A DNA stretch of 64,000 nt from Glandiceps talaboti. Its lineage: Eukaryota; Hemichordata; Enteropneusta; Spengelidae. Where the stretch lies: the NCBI RefSeq assembly GCF_964340395.1, contig NC_135549.1, positions 17,374,842 to 17,438,841 on the forward strand. The letters run 5' to 3'. Shown here piece by piece: positions 1-16,954 of the stretch; positions within the stretch are counted from its first letter, which is position 1; every line of letters begins with the position of its first letter. Both the position numbers and the translations under genes were made by a program. The notes under the pieces were generated by a model. It had not been told where the DNA came from, did not search any database, and was given only the letters and a program-made list of their open reading frames with translations.

Positions 1-85
1 CTCACGCCCTCTACGAGCATTCTGTGATTCTTCCATATCTCACAAAGTTGATCTTTTTTGTCAAGACCATTTTTATCTTGACAAA

Positions 86-1572
86 ATGGACGATAAAAAG
101 TTATCATCTGGCACTACTGGGGTTACAAGTACAGATAATCGTATACATTTCAAAGCCATTTCCTTTATACTGGAAGCAGGAATCAAACTTCATCTGGAGT
201 CTGTTCCTATGGCAACTGCATGCTTAATTTATCACCGTTTCTTCAAGGAATGTAATGTTGACATTTATGATCCTTACTTGGTTGCATCTTCAGCAATATA
301 TTTAGCAGCAAAAGTCTGTGAGCAACAGATTCGACTACGAGACATCATCAATGTATGTTACGGGTAAGGATTAGCTGTTTTTAAGTTGATAAAATTATGG
401 ATGCATTATAACAAATACATCCTTGGTGAACTCCGAGTAGTGTTATGTTTTTTAAATAAAAACCTACCTACTTTAATTTATGTTATAGTACTAGTTTGCT
501 AAGGGGGGTAAGTTTGTACAAATCTACCAGCATTTAATAATTGTCATAGTATTTTTAGCTGAGGGGATATAAAGTAGGGAAAATCTACCTGTATTCCCAG
601 TTTACAGGGGTTCCTAAACAAATGTATGGCACAAAGTATGGAAAGGTATATGTTATGCCAGTTTTTACTAATTTCTCCTCTGTTACCAATTGAGGTTCCC
701 CATGGCAACCTTAGCAAACCCATTGTCTTATTCAATCAGTACCCATGGAATTCAGTCATCATTTACATAGAGATGAAAGACTGATGATCCATTCAATCTA
801 TGTCCACATTTGCATTCAATTACCTTGTTTTTGTCTTTCCAGAACTCTCCACAAGGATAAACCTGCACTGGAAGTGGACAGCAAATACTGGGAACTCCGT
901 GAAAGCGTTGTAACGTGTGAATTACTAATGTTAAGAGTATTGAAGTTTCAGATAGCATTTGAACTACCACACAAGTATCTGTTACATTATATGAAGTCTG
1001 TACGAGATTACATAGACCCTGATGTGTGGAAAGACATTCCTATCAGTTCAACAGCATGGGCATTTCTACGTGACAGTTACCATAGTGATTTATGTTTACG
1101 AGTTCATCCTCAGCATCTAGCTGTGACAGTACTCTACTTTGCATTGCAATGTCACGGTGTAGCTATTCCATTCAATGATACAGCCAAACGACAATGGTGG
1201 CAGGTAGTGTACAAAATTCTATTTCATTTAACTCAAAGTGTATCTATATGATAATATGCCTGATTGTTTTTATTTCACATAATCCGTGGCCACTTTGGGA
1301 GGGAGGGAGGGAGAGAGGGGGGGGGGGATGCCAGTCACAGTTATTATTATAATATCACAGGGATATATTAAACTTTCATCTTTCAATTTTTATTTCCATA
1401 TTTGTTATTATGGGTCAGAACTTTCATAGAGGAGCAGCTGATTCAATAAAAGTATCAAAAATATTTCTGTTGGATTTGTTTCCAGGTTTTATGTGAAGAT
1501 GTTAAGGAAGAAAGTATGCAAAGCATAATTGAAGAACTGATTGATATGTATGACATGGAAATGAGAGTCTGA
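86..1572 (+). CDS. CCNQ: Cyclin-Q (cyclin M / FAM58A)
   Basis: Three coding exons: 86-363, 843-1203 and 1486-1572, giving 241 residues (human CCNQ has 248). Donors are GG|GTAAGG and CAG|GTAGTG, acceptors CCAG, and the frame is continuous. Landmarks seen are the cyclin-box start with [20 protein letters not shown], then [50 protein letters not shown] and [19 protein letters not shown]; the last exon ends in [15 protein letters not shown]. In other animals this cyclin partners CDK10, and the complex phosphorylates ETS2. The start is the first in-frame ATG, preceded by ACAAA. Any upstream leader exon may lie outside the window. Exon 2 is 361 bp and holds most of the second cyclin fold. Nothing is truncated. 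Its neighbour RPP14 lies tail-to-tail. Confidence 0.95.
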
Positions 1573-1610
1573 TACAACTACATGTACACTGGTGTGGACA
1601 ACTTAGGGAT

Positions 1611-1860
1611 CAGTAATGTCTAGTCTAATGCTACTACACCATGGGAGGTTCAGTAATGTCTAGTCTAACACTACTACACCATGGGAGGTTCAGTAATGTC
1701 TAGTCTAACACTACTACATCATGGGAGGTTCAGTAATGTCTAGTCTAACACTACTACACCATGAGAGGTTCAGTAATGCCAAGTCTAACACTACTACACC
1801 ATGGGAGATTTGGTAAAGTGTCATCTCTTGAACATGACAACACTATGGACGGGTTCAGTG
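1611..1860 (+). repeat. 40-bp minisatellite in the CCNQ 3' UTR
   Basis: About six tandem units of 40 bp. The motif CAGTAATGTCTAGTCT recurs at 1611, 1651, 1691, 1731 and, with one change, 1771. Each unit also carries CACTACTACACCATGGGAGG. The last unit is degenerate. The array begins 38 bp after the CCNQ stop codon and lies before a candidate poly(A) signal, so it is probably transcribed. Confidence 0.9.
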
Positions 1861-1889
1861 AAGTGTCGTTTAACACTGCTACACTATTC

Positions 1890-1895
1890 AATAAA
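1890..1895 (+). other. Candidate CCNQ poly(A) signal
   Basis: A canonical AATAAA lies about 320 bp after the CCNQ stop, just past the 40-bp repeats. Another AATAAA on the + strand near 2920 is a possible distal alternative. Which one is used cannot be read from sequence. Confidence 0.4.
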
Positions 1896-1899
1896 GTGT

Positions 1900-3230
1900 A
1901 GTCCAGCACTCCTACCATCTTGTTTTTGCTCATTTTGACTTGTGGAGAAGTAAATATTTCCATCCCATGACAGTTTCATGTTTCATCTTTCAAGTTTCTT
2001 TATGAAAAATTGTTAAACGTTGGAGGGTTTTGTTCAGCTGATACGCCGCACTACTAAGCATGAAAGAATTTGGTCATAGGATAAAAGAAATTGACAGTAA
2101 ATGATATACATGTAGTCTGAGACTATAATATTTTTATCTACAAATCTGTCTGATTTGTACTCTCAGACATTATTTCCTTGAAGTAAGACAAATCTCACCA
2201 GTGTACAGGGTTTTGTAAAAAAAACACATTTTTAACATTTTCAGAATCTTGAATTGTCAGTATTGAGTTTCTGAATACAAAGTTTGATCAGTTCAGATAT
2301 CAGTGACATTTGAAAGTATTTTATTCAAAGCACATTTCATTTAGTTGTTGGAACATTCTTATACCAAAATTTGCAACTTTCTTTTCGGTTCTAATGCATT
2401 CTTTAGTTACATTTTATTCAAACGTATTTGTCATGCTTAAAATGGTTAGAAAGGCAGAGGAAGTTATAAAATAAGGAACTTCCAAGCATACAAATCAGAG
2501 AGACTTGTGGGTAAAATATTGGGCAGAGCACTGGAATGGGCCATGTGAAATTAAATTTAACTGATAGTGTCGACAATGATGATCAAATGAAACAAAATTG
2601 ACAACTTTAACATGGATATCTTTTGATGTCTACACATTTCAGAAAATGAATTTCTGCAGGCAAAGACGTGAATCAATATTTCTTTACTTGGTATTAACTG
2701 CTCAATGATGTCATTCAAGCATTTGGAGCAATGAGCAATGAGCACCAACTGTTTTACCTTCAAAACCACCATTAACTTACTGGAATTCATAATGTATGAA
2801 AGGGTATTGTGTCAAACCCATGCAAACTCTGTGACTACCATAAATAATCAGACCACAGCAAATTCACTCCAGAAGAACATACACCAAGGAATACGTTTTG
2901 AAATGTTCATTTATTTTCAATAAACGAGTGGGAAAGACATCCCTTATATAATATGTTGTACATGTACTTGTATTTATGTGTATTGATAACTTTGTGAACA
3001 AACCCTGAGTGTATGTAACATTACCTTCCTTATAAAGAAAGAGAAAAAGAGGATACATTTAAGTACATGTAATCCTAATATAAAGAGGCAGTGTTAGTTT
3101 CTGAAAAGTCCACATCTTCTGTGATCAGGTCATGACAAGTTCACTCGTAAATTTGTCATGGTAGGGTCTATGGTTCAATGAAGTGTTCCTTTTATCACAA
3201 TCCCCCTTTCACATAGCAATACTAAGTGTT
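1900..3230. other. Tail-to-tail spacer between CCNQ and RPP14
   Basis: No convincing coding exon on either strand; the short open frames are not recognisable. It probably holds the RPP14 3' UTR: TTTATT near 2908 reads as AATAAA on the minus strand. No dehydratase-like frame (HTD2) is visible after the RPP14 stop. Confidence 0.5.
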
Positions 3231-3231
3231 T

Positions 3232-6365
<3,134 letters not shown>

Positions 6366-6691
6366 CTTAAAACAACTTCTACTTGGCTGTCCTGGTTTAA
6401 ATGAAAACAAGTGTAACAATCACTGAATTGTGGACAATATGTAACTGTTAGAATCTATGGAAAGCTGTCTACACAGAAAAAAAAAATGTTGTTGATAACC
6501 CATATTAGTCTTGCTCAAATTAAGAAGCTTCTTGTGTTTATATTGTACAAACCACTGGCATTGTTTGTATATTGAAGTGAATATTACCAGTTTATAGTGT
6601 TGTGTGTGTAATAAATGAAAGATATGATAGCCATACACTTTTTCTGTACTTAACCCTCTTGTGCAATATTTCATATACATATGGTGTTGAG

Positions 6692-6694
6692 GTG

Positions 6695-6726
<32 letters not shown>

Positions 6727-6818
6727 TGTATGTATGTATGTATGTATGTATGTATGTATGTATGTATATATGTATATATGTATGTATATACATACATACC
6801 CATGCACACACACACACC

Positions 6819-6852
<34 letters not shown>
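6692..6852 (+). repeat. (TATG)n and (CA)n microsatellites
   Basis: A TATG tetranucleotide run to about 6786 changes into TATA/CATA and then a CA run at about 6804-6852. It lies upstream of the RPP14 start codon, in its probable leader intron. Open frames here are repeat artefacts. Confidence 0.95.
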
Positions 6853-6856
<4 letters not shown>

Positions 6857-7315
6857 GACAATATGTATGTCATCATTTCATGGGCTAGTGCAGTAATACC
6901 AGAAATTTGAGAAAAATATGGTAGATACCTGCAGCTAATTCATCTTCTTCAAAAAATAGTCAAAATGATTGACACTGGTTCATCAGGAAATGTACTTTGA
7001 ATAGACCATTCTGTGAAGATATGAAGGTGATCATCATTATTATTCACTTTATTTTTATTTCAAATAATTTCAGCTCAAAAGGCCAATCTTCCAACTATTC
7101 AAATAAAGTGAGTCTTGTAGTACAACATAAAACAAATCATACCAAAGCCTATGGCAAAACACAATAATGTGTAAAAAAAACAAAGAAAAGAGAATCCACC
7201 ACACAGTGAGAAAAGAAATTGTATACAAAAAAGCTATGCTTTACTCCAGGAGTAAATATCCTGTATATAAGCCCTGCTTGCATGGCGTGCACGAAACGGA
7301 TGATATTGATAACAT

Positions 7316-7419
7316 GTGTACTACCACAGGTACCCGAATCAATCTTTATGAATTTTTTTTTATGTATAGTAAATTACCATACATATCATACAGATTGATT
7401 CGGGTACCTGTGTGTACAC
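7316..7419. repeat. Foldback hairpin, about 34-bp arms
   Basis: The left arm 7316-7351 and right arm 7386-7419 are reverse complements apart from a few mismatches and a small indel. The central 20 bp, ACAGGTACCCGAATCAATCT, matches perfectly. The loop is about 34 bp and T-rich. No target duplication was found. It could be a small MITE or a decayed foldback. Confidence 0.75.
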
Positions 7420-7573
7420 TGTCTGTGCAGTATGAATGTACATTTGTAAAGCTGTTACAATTCTATGTCGAAGTTACAAGTATCTATATGGTAATGGCAA
7501 TGGTGAAGAAGTTGAGTTGACGATCTGAAAGATAGGTGGTGTCTGACAATCGTGACTACAGACTCACAGTGAG

Positions 7574-8130
7574 TTACCTTGTGGGCCGTATGAGGACACA
7601 AAAGTTAACGGAACCCGGAAGGACAAGGCCTCGCTTACGAGCATGCGCTGTAAAGTAATATGTCTGTTCGTCGACTCGCATGCAGTGAATACGAAGAAAT
7701 TCATGACCGTCTACTTTCCAACGTTTTCTTGGTCTTTTGTCCATAATCTGTATATTTAGTGGTAAGTGCATCCACCAGAGTGAGCTTTACAGTATTGATC
7801 ACGAATCTACGAGACTTAGCGATAACGTTATTCTGTAAAAATCTGTGTTTCTCGTTGACATGCATGGTGTACTACTACTGCATATGATTGATGGCGCTGT
7901 CGTAGACGCCAGATAAACCGCCAACATCAAGCACGCATCACAAATGAAACAAAACTTCATTTCTCATTTTGTGTAATTCTTTCATTGGATCCATTGTTTA
8001 GGGAATTGACGTGTAGGGTTAGTATGCTTCGTTACGATCCAAATAACAGATGAATGTCCTCACGGGAGACCTTCCCCTCCCTTCTCGGGCTTCTGAAAGT
8101 GGGGAACCTACGTCGTCTTCAATATTCGTT
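7574..8130. promoter_or_regulatory. CpG-richer divergent promoter of RPP14 and RBM17 (inferred)
   Basis: CpG dinucleotides are clearly denser here than in the flanks, and the stretch lies between two divergent genes. On the minus strand 7771-7578 could be an RPP14 leader exon: it ends ACAAG|GTAACT and contains a 65-codon upstream open frame ending at a stop just past that donor. The RBM17 transcription start and leader exon were not resolved. No TATA box was assigned. Confidence 0.4.
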
Positions 8131-10241
8131 TTTGTGTGAATCTAGCCTGAAATCTAGTCACACGTTACACGATAACCATCATATATTACTGTATACTTCC
8201 AAGATATGTTGTTTACAAGGGGTTTACATTTTCTCATAAAGAAAAATTTGGTTATTTTTATGTGTTAAAATAATGTAACTTCGAAATGATAATGTTAAAA
8301 CTCAAGGGAAATGTACTTCCAGTGGAGACCTTCAGTGAATAGTGAATAGTGGATGTACATATCAAGAATCTATTCATACTGACGACTGGGAGTAAACATA
8401 ATCAATATGTAATTTTAGTAATAGGGAAAGTTGCAGGAGTGGGTATTTCAAACTATCTCTTATGAGTTGATATCATAATGAAAAAAATAATCTTCAAACA
8501 ATGTATACTGGTATTATTAGTGGTACACATTACTCAAGTCCAAAAAGCCATGTGTTTCAAAGTATCACTGGATTGAGGGGTTGTCCGCAAACTGTCTTGC
8601 AGTGTATGTGTGTACCCTGACATAAAATGAATGGATTCTACGTTTGAATATAAAATAATGAACCAATAACATATAAAGCTTGTACTAGCTGCAGTAATTG
8701 AAGTGTTGCTCCTTTTAATGAGTCTTATGTTGGCTTTTACCATAAGTAAACACTCCCTATGTATCTGTGTGATTTTATTATTTCCATATGGGTGGGATGT
8801 TTGATGTTACTGTTGGTACAATGGTGTGACTGAACCTTGTATATATTAGGCACACTTGTGTTGTCAGAAACTTAAAAAAATGATTGGATATATACTGTAC
8901 AGGTACTGCAGTTAAGTTGTACATTCGACTATAGTTCGCATTATGCCATAAAGTGCACAACTATTCTGCTCTTGTTATTTATCGGAATATCCACAAACAT
9001 AAAACTATTATGATTTTGGAAAACTCTAATATTGCATGAAAGCCATTGATATTGACAAAAAACAAGGGTGACTGGACTCTTTGGAGAATATTTCCATGAA
9101 TTAGAAAAACATACACAAATGCTGCGCTGCAAGTAGAAGATAGCAGAATCGGTAGAAATATTATCATGAAAGAAAATAAAGTTCATTTGTATGGTTTCCA
9201 TTTGCTAAGATATTTTTAGCTACCAAGTGATAGATACATGTATCATATATATATAATTGAATTATGGTTGGTAAGTACTGTTACAGGGAAGACTTCCTCA
9301 GGGTTCCTTCACCTTTGAAATCATAGGACAAATTCTGAATCTTCCAGAGAAAATGAAACAAATCAAAGAAAATCATAAACTTTAGCACTAAGGTTAGTTA
9401 GGATGTATAGATTTGTTAATAAACATTGGTTGTTGACTGAAAAGAAGATCATACGAGTTGAATGTTTGATCAGTCTTATCAGACTCAGTCTCTCTGCCCT
9501 TAGATTACATCAGTGGCTGTGCTATTGTGGTAATCATGGGGATGAGAAATAACAGGTTAGGGTCCCCAAGGAAGTCTCCCCAAGTATTGTTTTATGTACC
9601 TGATTTACATACATGTCTTTTTTTACAGCAATTTTTTTTCTTGGAATTTAAGCTGATCAGTATACATGTACAAATGTACATGTATATGATAATGTTCTCA
9701 CGAAGAGAAATGTTGGAACATTTATGTCAGACTCATTGGTAGTTCATGCTAGTTTTATCATTGTATAGACTGCGCTTAGGTTACTTCAGTGCTATTGTGG
9801 AATTCTTTATTTTCGATACATTATTCTGAAATCTTTTTTTTTTTCTCGAAATTCTATTGCTGTGATCAACAAATCTTGCCAAAGGTGTGTTCTTTTTGTA
9901 AGAAAGCGAGGCACAAAAAGCAAAATTAAAAAAAAAAACTTGTGGAAAAACTTCTGAATGAAAATAAAGTATTTCATTATAGTACATGCTTTATCATTGA
10001 AAATGTTTGTGTTTTGAAATGTGTTTTTCTTCAGATTATGTTATGGTCTGTGGTTGAGTTTTCAAAGACAATGCAAAGAACAACGTAAGAGTTGAGTTTT
10101 AGTTCTACTAGAGAAGCTAGATGTAGTTATTACAAGGTTGAAGTGTGTGATGATGATGTAAATGTTGCCGATAGCTGTCCACTCACCACTCACACATGTA
10201 CTGTCATGTTTAGTGTTTTGTAACAGAGACTGTCCTCCATC

Positions 10242-13200
10242 ATGTCATTGTATGATGGATTGGGGTTGGATACAGGCCCCAAGAAAGAAGACAGTGCTGA
10301 TGGCAAGAAAGCTGATATAGGTGAGTAGATAAATTATGTTGTGTGGAATCTGTAGCCAAAGTAATGCAGTCATAAAGCATGGAACAAGGATGTATGTAGC
10401 TAGTTTTAAAAGTAGCCAGTCAAATGTGAAAAGTACGCTGAAATAACAAGGAATGGGACTCATTAATCTGCCCAATTGTGGAAATATACTGGTTGAAATG
10501 AAGAATTTTTTAGCAAAATTTCTGGAAAATTAACTGGCAAAATATAATGGATTAGGCGAATGTTTTTATTGACTACCAACCCTTATCTACATCCATGATG
10601 CAAATGTAATATTAGGTTCAGATTCAGGTGTAGGATGTAGTTATACAATTCAAACGTACAATAAGATACCAGTCAGTTACAGTGTACCTCAATCCAGGCA
10701 GTAAAGGAGAATAAAAATGAAAGTTGATTTTGTCATATAGCTGCATTTCTTATGCGTGAAAAATTGCCAAAACCCCCAAACTTTTCCATCAGTCTGCTAT
10801 GTGGAAACTATCTGTGAAAAAACTATAGAAATTGTTAAATCTTCAACAGAGGAGCCCTGTTTTATACTGGGTTTATGCTTGATGGGTAAAACACTATTGC
10901 ATGCCTCACACTTCTTGAAACATTTTCCCAAACAATGTTGGGGCCAATTGCTGGAGCTCCTATCATTGTTAATACTTACTCATGATAATTCTACAGCAGG
11001 TCTGTCCTATGATTGACCTATTTTTAGCCACTAACGGGTAAAATCAGGTAGTGGATACAAGCTAGTAATGACAAACATGGAAATTAAAGACAAAGGAGAT
11101 CTCAAATCTCTCGTGACGGTGCCCTCACACTTTTTACTTGCTCATAAAAAAGTGGAGTTTGGTCTGAATGTATTATTAATCTGGTCACTATTTTCTGATA
11201 TCGAGTTCAACATTAATGGTGAAATAGAAGTACATTTGATGATTGTTCAGGTTAGATTCACTTCCATTTGAGAAAAGATTGCAAAATGGATGAGTAATTT
11301 CAGTTCAGGTTTGAAATCAACCTCTTAATATTAAACTCATTCTGAAAAAGTTGGCAACGTCGAACTTTTTGTGAGTTTTGGTGTAAGGATATTTGTGTGA
11401 TGGTCCGTCTGAATGAAAAAAGAATTTTAATGTATTAAGACTAGAATTATGCTAATTTGACTATTTTTTATGAATATGTGTATAATCATTAATGTAATAA
11501 TTGTAATTTATTATGATATGTGTTATTTTGATAAGATAGTCATTAACAATGTATTAATGTGTACAGTACTATAGTGTAAATGCATGTGGTTTCATACCAG
11601 AAATTGCTTCCTGTAGTAACTAATGTTTACTTTCAAATTACTGCTTAGCATAGAGTAATGTATACTATAGTCTGTATTGCAAGCATGCAAAAGTGATTAC
11701 ATCATACACACTTTAGATATGTGGGTTCTGATTACATGTAATTGTATGTTGGCCTACCATAGGTCACAATGGTTTCACATTCCATGTTTGATAACTTAAA
11801 ACAACAGGGTCCTTTTGACATACAGAACATAGCTAGAAGTTTTTGAATTGAATCTTTTGACTTCTGTTTCTAACCCGTGTCACATGCCATTGTGTGCTAC
11901 TTAAGTTGTGCTATGGTACATGTTGACATTCATGTAGTAATACAGACAAGTCTTAACAGTCAACTGTTCTAAGATACTGAAAATTGAACAGTACCCCTTG
12001 TCAGAGTTGTCTTGAGTAGCTGCAACTAAGATAAACAGGAAATACATTGATATTATGATGATCAGTGATGCTTCAAATATTTGTGGAAGAGTTATTTTTC
12101 TTCCTCTTTGTCCAAACAGGAATGTGTCTCTGATTACATGTACTTTGTAATGTGATAAAGTGTCTGGTCATCCCTCTTCCCTTTCTTTTCCCAATCCAAC
12201 ATGGAATAGGCTGCCATGATATATTTTTCAATAAAGTATTTTTGCTATATAATAGACTTAGAACCATGGTAACAGGGAGGTGAAAATTTGGTAAACTCAT
12301 ATTTAAATTCACCATGCTGTATTTAGTGCACCTTTTTATAAAAGATATAACTGGTAGAGTTTACAGCACCTATCAAAATGTAAACTTGGTATTCAATTCA
12401 GAGTAACCATGAGCATATAAGATTTTCCTTTGGAATACACTGCACTAAATATTATTACAGTTCTGTGTATTTTTTCCAGATGCAAACTTTTGTTATCCGT
12501 ATCTTTGTTTCTTGGTAGATGTAAAGACTTGTGTCAGTGTGCCCTCTAGTGACACATTATTTTATTGTGGGTCAGAATAACCAAAACTTTGTTTTCATGT
12601 GAGTCTTCACATATAAAGGGTAGGGGGGCACCAAATATTGGTGCATCATGGGAAATTGCTGTATGTTGGTGGCTTGTCAAATAAAATATGCTTGGAGGGC
12701 ACACTGATTAGCATGTCAGATGATATTGTAGCATACAGTAATGATGTGGAGTATTGATTTGTTAATGTACATACTAGTAAACAAAATATGGTATGAAATA
12801 TTAACTGATGGTTGGTATGATGTTACATGGTATATTCAAGGATGACATGATCATTTTAAGATGTGAAAATGATTTCATATGGTATATTTATATATTGCAT
12901 GCCTTTGTACATATTCATGTATATGATGATCACTTGTATATTTTCACGTCCCACAGTTGCAGTAATGTTAGGACTTTGCTCTTTGCCTGAAATGTCAGCT
13001 ATTTTCAAAATTAATAGACCAAGGACATTTTATCGTAACAAGTTCTTATAAGTAAATAGTGATGTTTTAGTAAATGATATCAATTCAATTTAATATATGA
13101 ACAAGTATTCCTATAAATAAGGGTGACAATATGCTTTTGGGAAAAAACATGTAAATGAATTTTTGTTATGCAACACTAGAAACTACCCTTATGTTGAAAT

Positions 13201-16200
13201 GTGTGTCCTTTCCCTAACAGAAATCTGGTAATTTTAATACATGATATTAAGAATTTTGTGAGATATTTAATTGTACAGTATATTCATTTATTTATTTATT
13301 TATTTAACTTATTTAAAGAAGGCAGTCCTGTGAACTGTCAGGCTGTTCTCCAACAAAGGGGCGGTCTCTATAAACTACATAAAAAATTCAGCATAGAAAA
13401 TAAATACAATTACATACCTTAATTAAAACGATTTAACAAGATTATCAAAAACACTATATACTAATGAATCTAAAACTCGATATATACTGACAATACTAAG
13501 ACGCAATTACATATATTAAAAGCATTGAATGAAATAACCAAAGACATCATACATTGATAAATCTGAATGTACAAAATTTGAATTACAGATACTGAAGAAA
13601 TGTGATATAGAATATGATGTTCTTCAGCACACAATTTTTGTTAAAAAAAATGAATAAAATAATTAAATCAGGTTAAAAGAATTTGAAGAACTGTGTTGTA
13701 GAATATGGTGTTAGTGAACTCTTAGTCTTCACAGTTATGTGGTATAGTTACCACCACCAGTAGATTCCATCTGACGTTCTCTTTCATAGTCTTTGTTTTT
13801 CGCAAGTAAGGCAGAGGGATAGCATATACTATTTGGAAACTTATTCTCATTACAAATACAGCCTCTGTAGCAGGCTGGATGTTGACCCGGCAAGCTTTTT
13901 CTCCACTCAGCCTGTGAACTGTGATATGAAAGGTAATTTCAGTGGATACCATGTGTGAAACCTGAATAAGTCACATAATGTCTAGTAATTACTAGTATGT
14001 CAAATTACCCAGATATGACCTGTGCTAATTTTGGCATAGGCAAAAGTACTGAAATTAATACAAAATGAGTTCACAGGTTGTGTTGAGAGAACACTTACTA
14101 GAAGGATCACCCAGCCACTACAGAGGCTGCATTATATGTGAAAATATGACATTGAAAAGGGTGTTTGTATAGTGAAGGTAGGTACCAGTGTGTGCAGTTT
14201 TTGGACTTATTAAGATCAGCACCACTTACGTTCAGTGGCAGACAGTTGATTGTATTTTTATTATTTCAGCTGGGTGGTCAACTGGCATCAGATTGATGCA
14301 ATCACAGTTGAGAATCAAAAAAGCAGCCCTAACTGAAGCACAGCGGAGGATACGAAATGCCACAACTAGTAGAAGTACTACACTAGCACCTGTTATTGAC
14401 CTGAAAAAGAGCAATGAAGAGAAAGGGGATATGCCTCCACCTCCAATGCAAGTTGCATTTACCAAACAAATAAAGGTATGTATTTGGATAATATTTCACA
14501 GTGAATTGTCTTTTGGCATGACAGACAGTTCAAGGTTAGGAAATCAGTTGTCTGGTATAAAGAGCTATAGAAAAAGTTGGTCCAGAACAAATTATGGCTC
14601 TACTGATAAGGTTACATGAATGTGAGAACCTGGCATTGAGTCATGGGCCTTTAAGTAGCTATCCCAAATCTACTGTCTGTTTTAAAAGCTACAAACCTAT
14701 TATAGAAACATACATAGTACCGCTCAATCCCTCACGAGTGTTATCCAATGAAATTGAGCCTATCCTTGTTGCCATAGCATACTGGTTTATTTCATTTTCT
14801 GTGTGATTTGGGTTTACAAGGTTGAAATTCAGGTATAACTTATAAAATTTAAATATATAACTAAGTGAATTTTTGGACTGTCGTATGCATACAGAGCGCA
14901 CTAATTTTGTACATTCATATACTGGTACTTCAGCAAAGTAGAACATCAAGTTATGATAACTAGACAAAGCATTGAAAATATACCATTACAGCTGCCAAGT
15001 CACTGTGTTTGGTAAAGAGCTTCAGTGACTAGACTTATATACAAGACTGTTTACCTTCAGTTCATTTTATTCACAATCATATGCAAACAGAACTTGTATG
15101 ACCAGTATCATGCAGTCATCTTTTCAAACACAATCTTATGCATAAACGAAATTACATTACCTATCTTCAAAATGTTACAAGGAATGTGTTTGTGATTTTC
15201 GTATTTTCCAGAATGTTCCAAGCCTCCCAATACAAGAAGAAAGCGTGTTTTCCAAACCATCTCCCTTCATCAGTGGTGGTGAACCATCATTTCCTGGTAT
15301 AGATGATGAGTATAATCCACTATGGCCAAATGAATACGATAAGATTGTGAAAGAAAAACGAGAACGAAGACAGAGAGACAGAGAATTTGAAAAATCAAAA
15401 GAAAATGAAGGAGAAAGGGACAGGTATAGTGATTTTAATGTCTCAGTTGATGATATGTAGAAAACAGTCTTTGGTGTTTGTGATGGCTAGGGAATGTTAA
15501 TGATTTTGTCATTGGAGAAGTTGGAGCAACAGTTTTCGATATGCTGTTTACTCACTATACCACTGAATTATGAGTTTTGTTAGTACTGTAGAGATCATAC
15601 TTCTGGTGATAAAATGATGTAAAATGTTGATGAATTATGTAATATCTTGTGCTAAACTTTAGTATTATCCTGTGCTAAATTCACTAACTAGAATGACACT
15701 GAAATAAGAATGGTCAAGATAGAATTGTCAGTTGTTGTATGTTTTACACTGCATTCTTACAAACTGGGCAGATGTACTGAAAAAAAGGAAACCATTTCTG
15801 AAACCCAAATAATGCAACAAATGAAACATTGATTATGGTACATAGTCATATTGTGTTCATAACAAGATTACTGTCTTTATTTTCTACAGGAAGAGAGACA
15901 GACGAGATAGAGACAGGGATCGAGACAGAGATAGGGACCGAGATAGGGACAGAGAGAGAGTGGACAGGGATAGGGAAAGGGGGGACAGGGACCGAGAGAG
16001 AGACCGCGATAGAGATAGAGATAGAGAGCGTGAGAGGTATGGGCGATCACCGAGAGGATTCTCAAGGAGACCAGACAGTGATGAAGAGGAGTATGAAGAG
16101 AGGGAAAGAGAGCGAGAAAGAAGGAGACCTGGTAAGTCTCAATTTAGTACGTTGTGGGAGAGAGTGGAAAATATATTAGGAGATGATGATTAGTGAAATC

Positions 16201-16880
16201 AAGTGGAGTGTAAATGGTGAGAGAGTGAGAAGGGGTGGAATCAGTTTGGAAATGAAGAAAGTAGTTAGTTGGTCATCAACTTGATTAATGGAGTTCGTAT
16301 TACCATGAGAAAAACGTGTTTGTGTGTATACATGTGTATAAGTACATACATATGTATGTGGTGTTAGTGTATGTGTGTTAGTGTATGTGTGTGTGTGTGT
16401 GTGTGTGTACACATGTGTGAAATAACTTCCTATTGACATTCTGTGTTAAGACTGGGGTATTGAAAATAAGGAGGTACGTAAAAAAGTATTGACCCCCTGT
16501 GACTTGATGAAGACTGAACAGCTGTGACAGAAGATCTGACTTGTTAAGTTGTTGTGTTTGTCTTTGTTTCATAGGAACTGGCAGTGGAGCAGCAATAGCG
16601 CCACCAGCGTCACTGATTGCTGAAGACTCACAGAGTAAAGCACTTGGAGCAAATGATGAAAACTTAGACACACCATGTAAGTTATAACAAATAAGAACAC
16701 CTCAAGTCAATGTGTACTAGCTGTGTAATAGGTTTGTTAATATCAATTATGCAGTTGTTATAATATACTATCACTTTCATTTAGTATCAAGACCTAAAAG
16801 TTATAACAAAACATATTATTGTAATATTCATGTTTCTTTTCACCCGGAAGAAAGACACATACATGTATGCATGCATAGGA

Positions 16881-16954
<74 letters not shown>

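Noticed and set aside
13722-13952. 76-codon minus frame in RBM17 intron 1
   Set aside because: No homology recognised and no flanking splice support.
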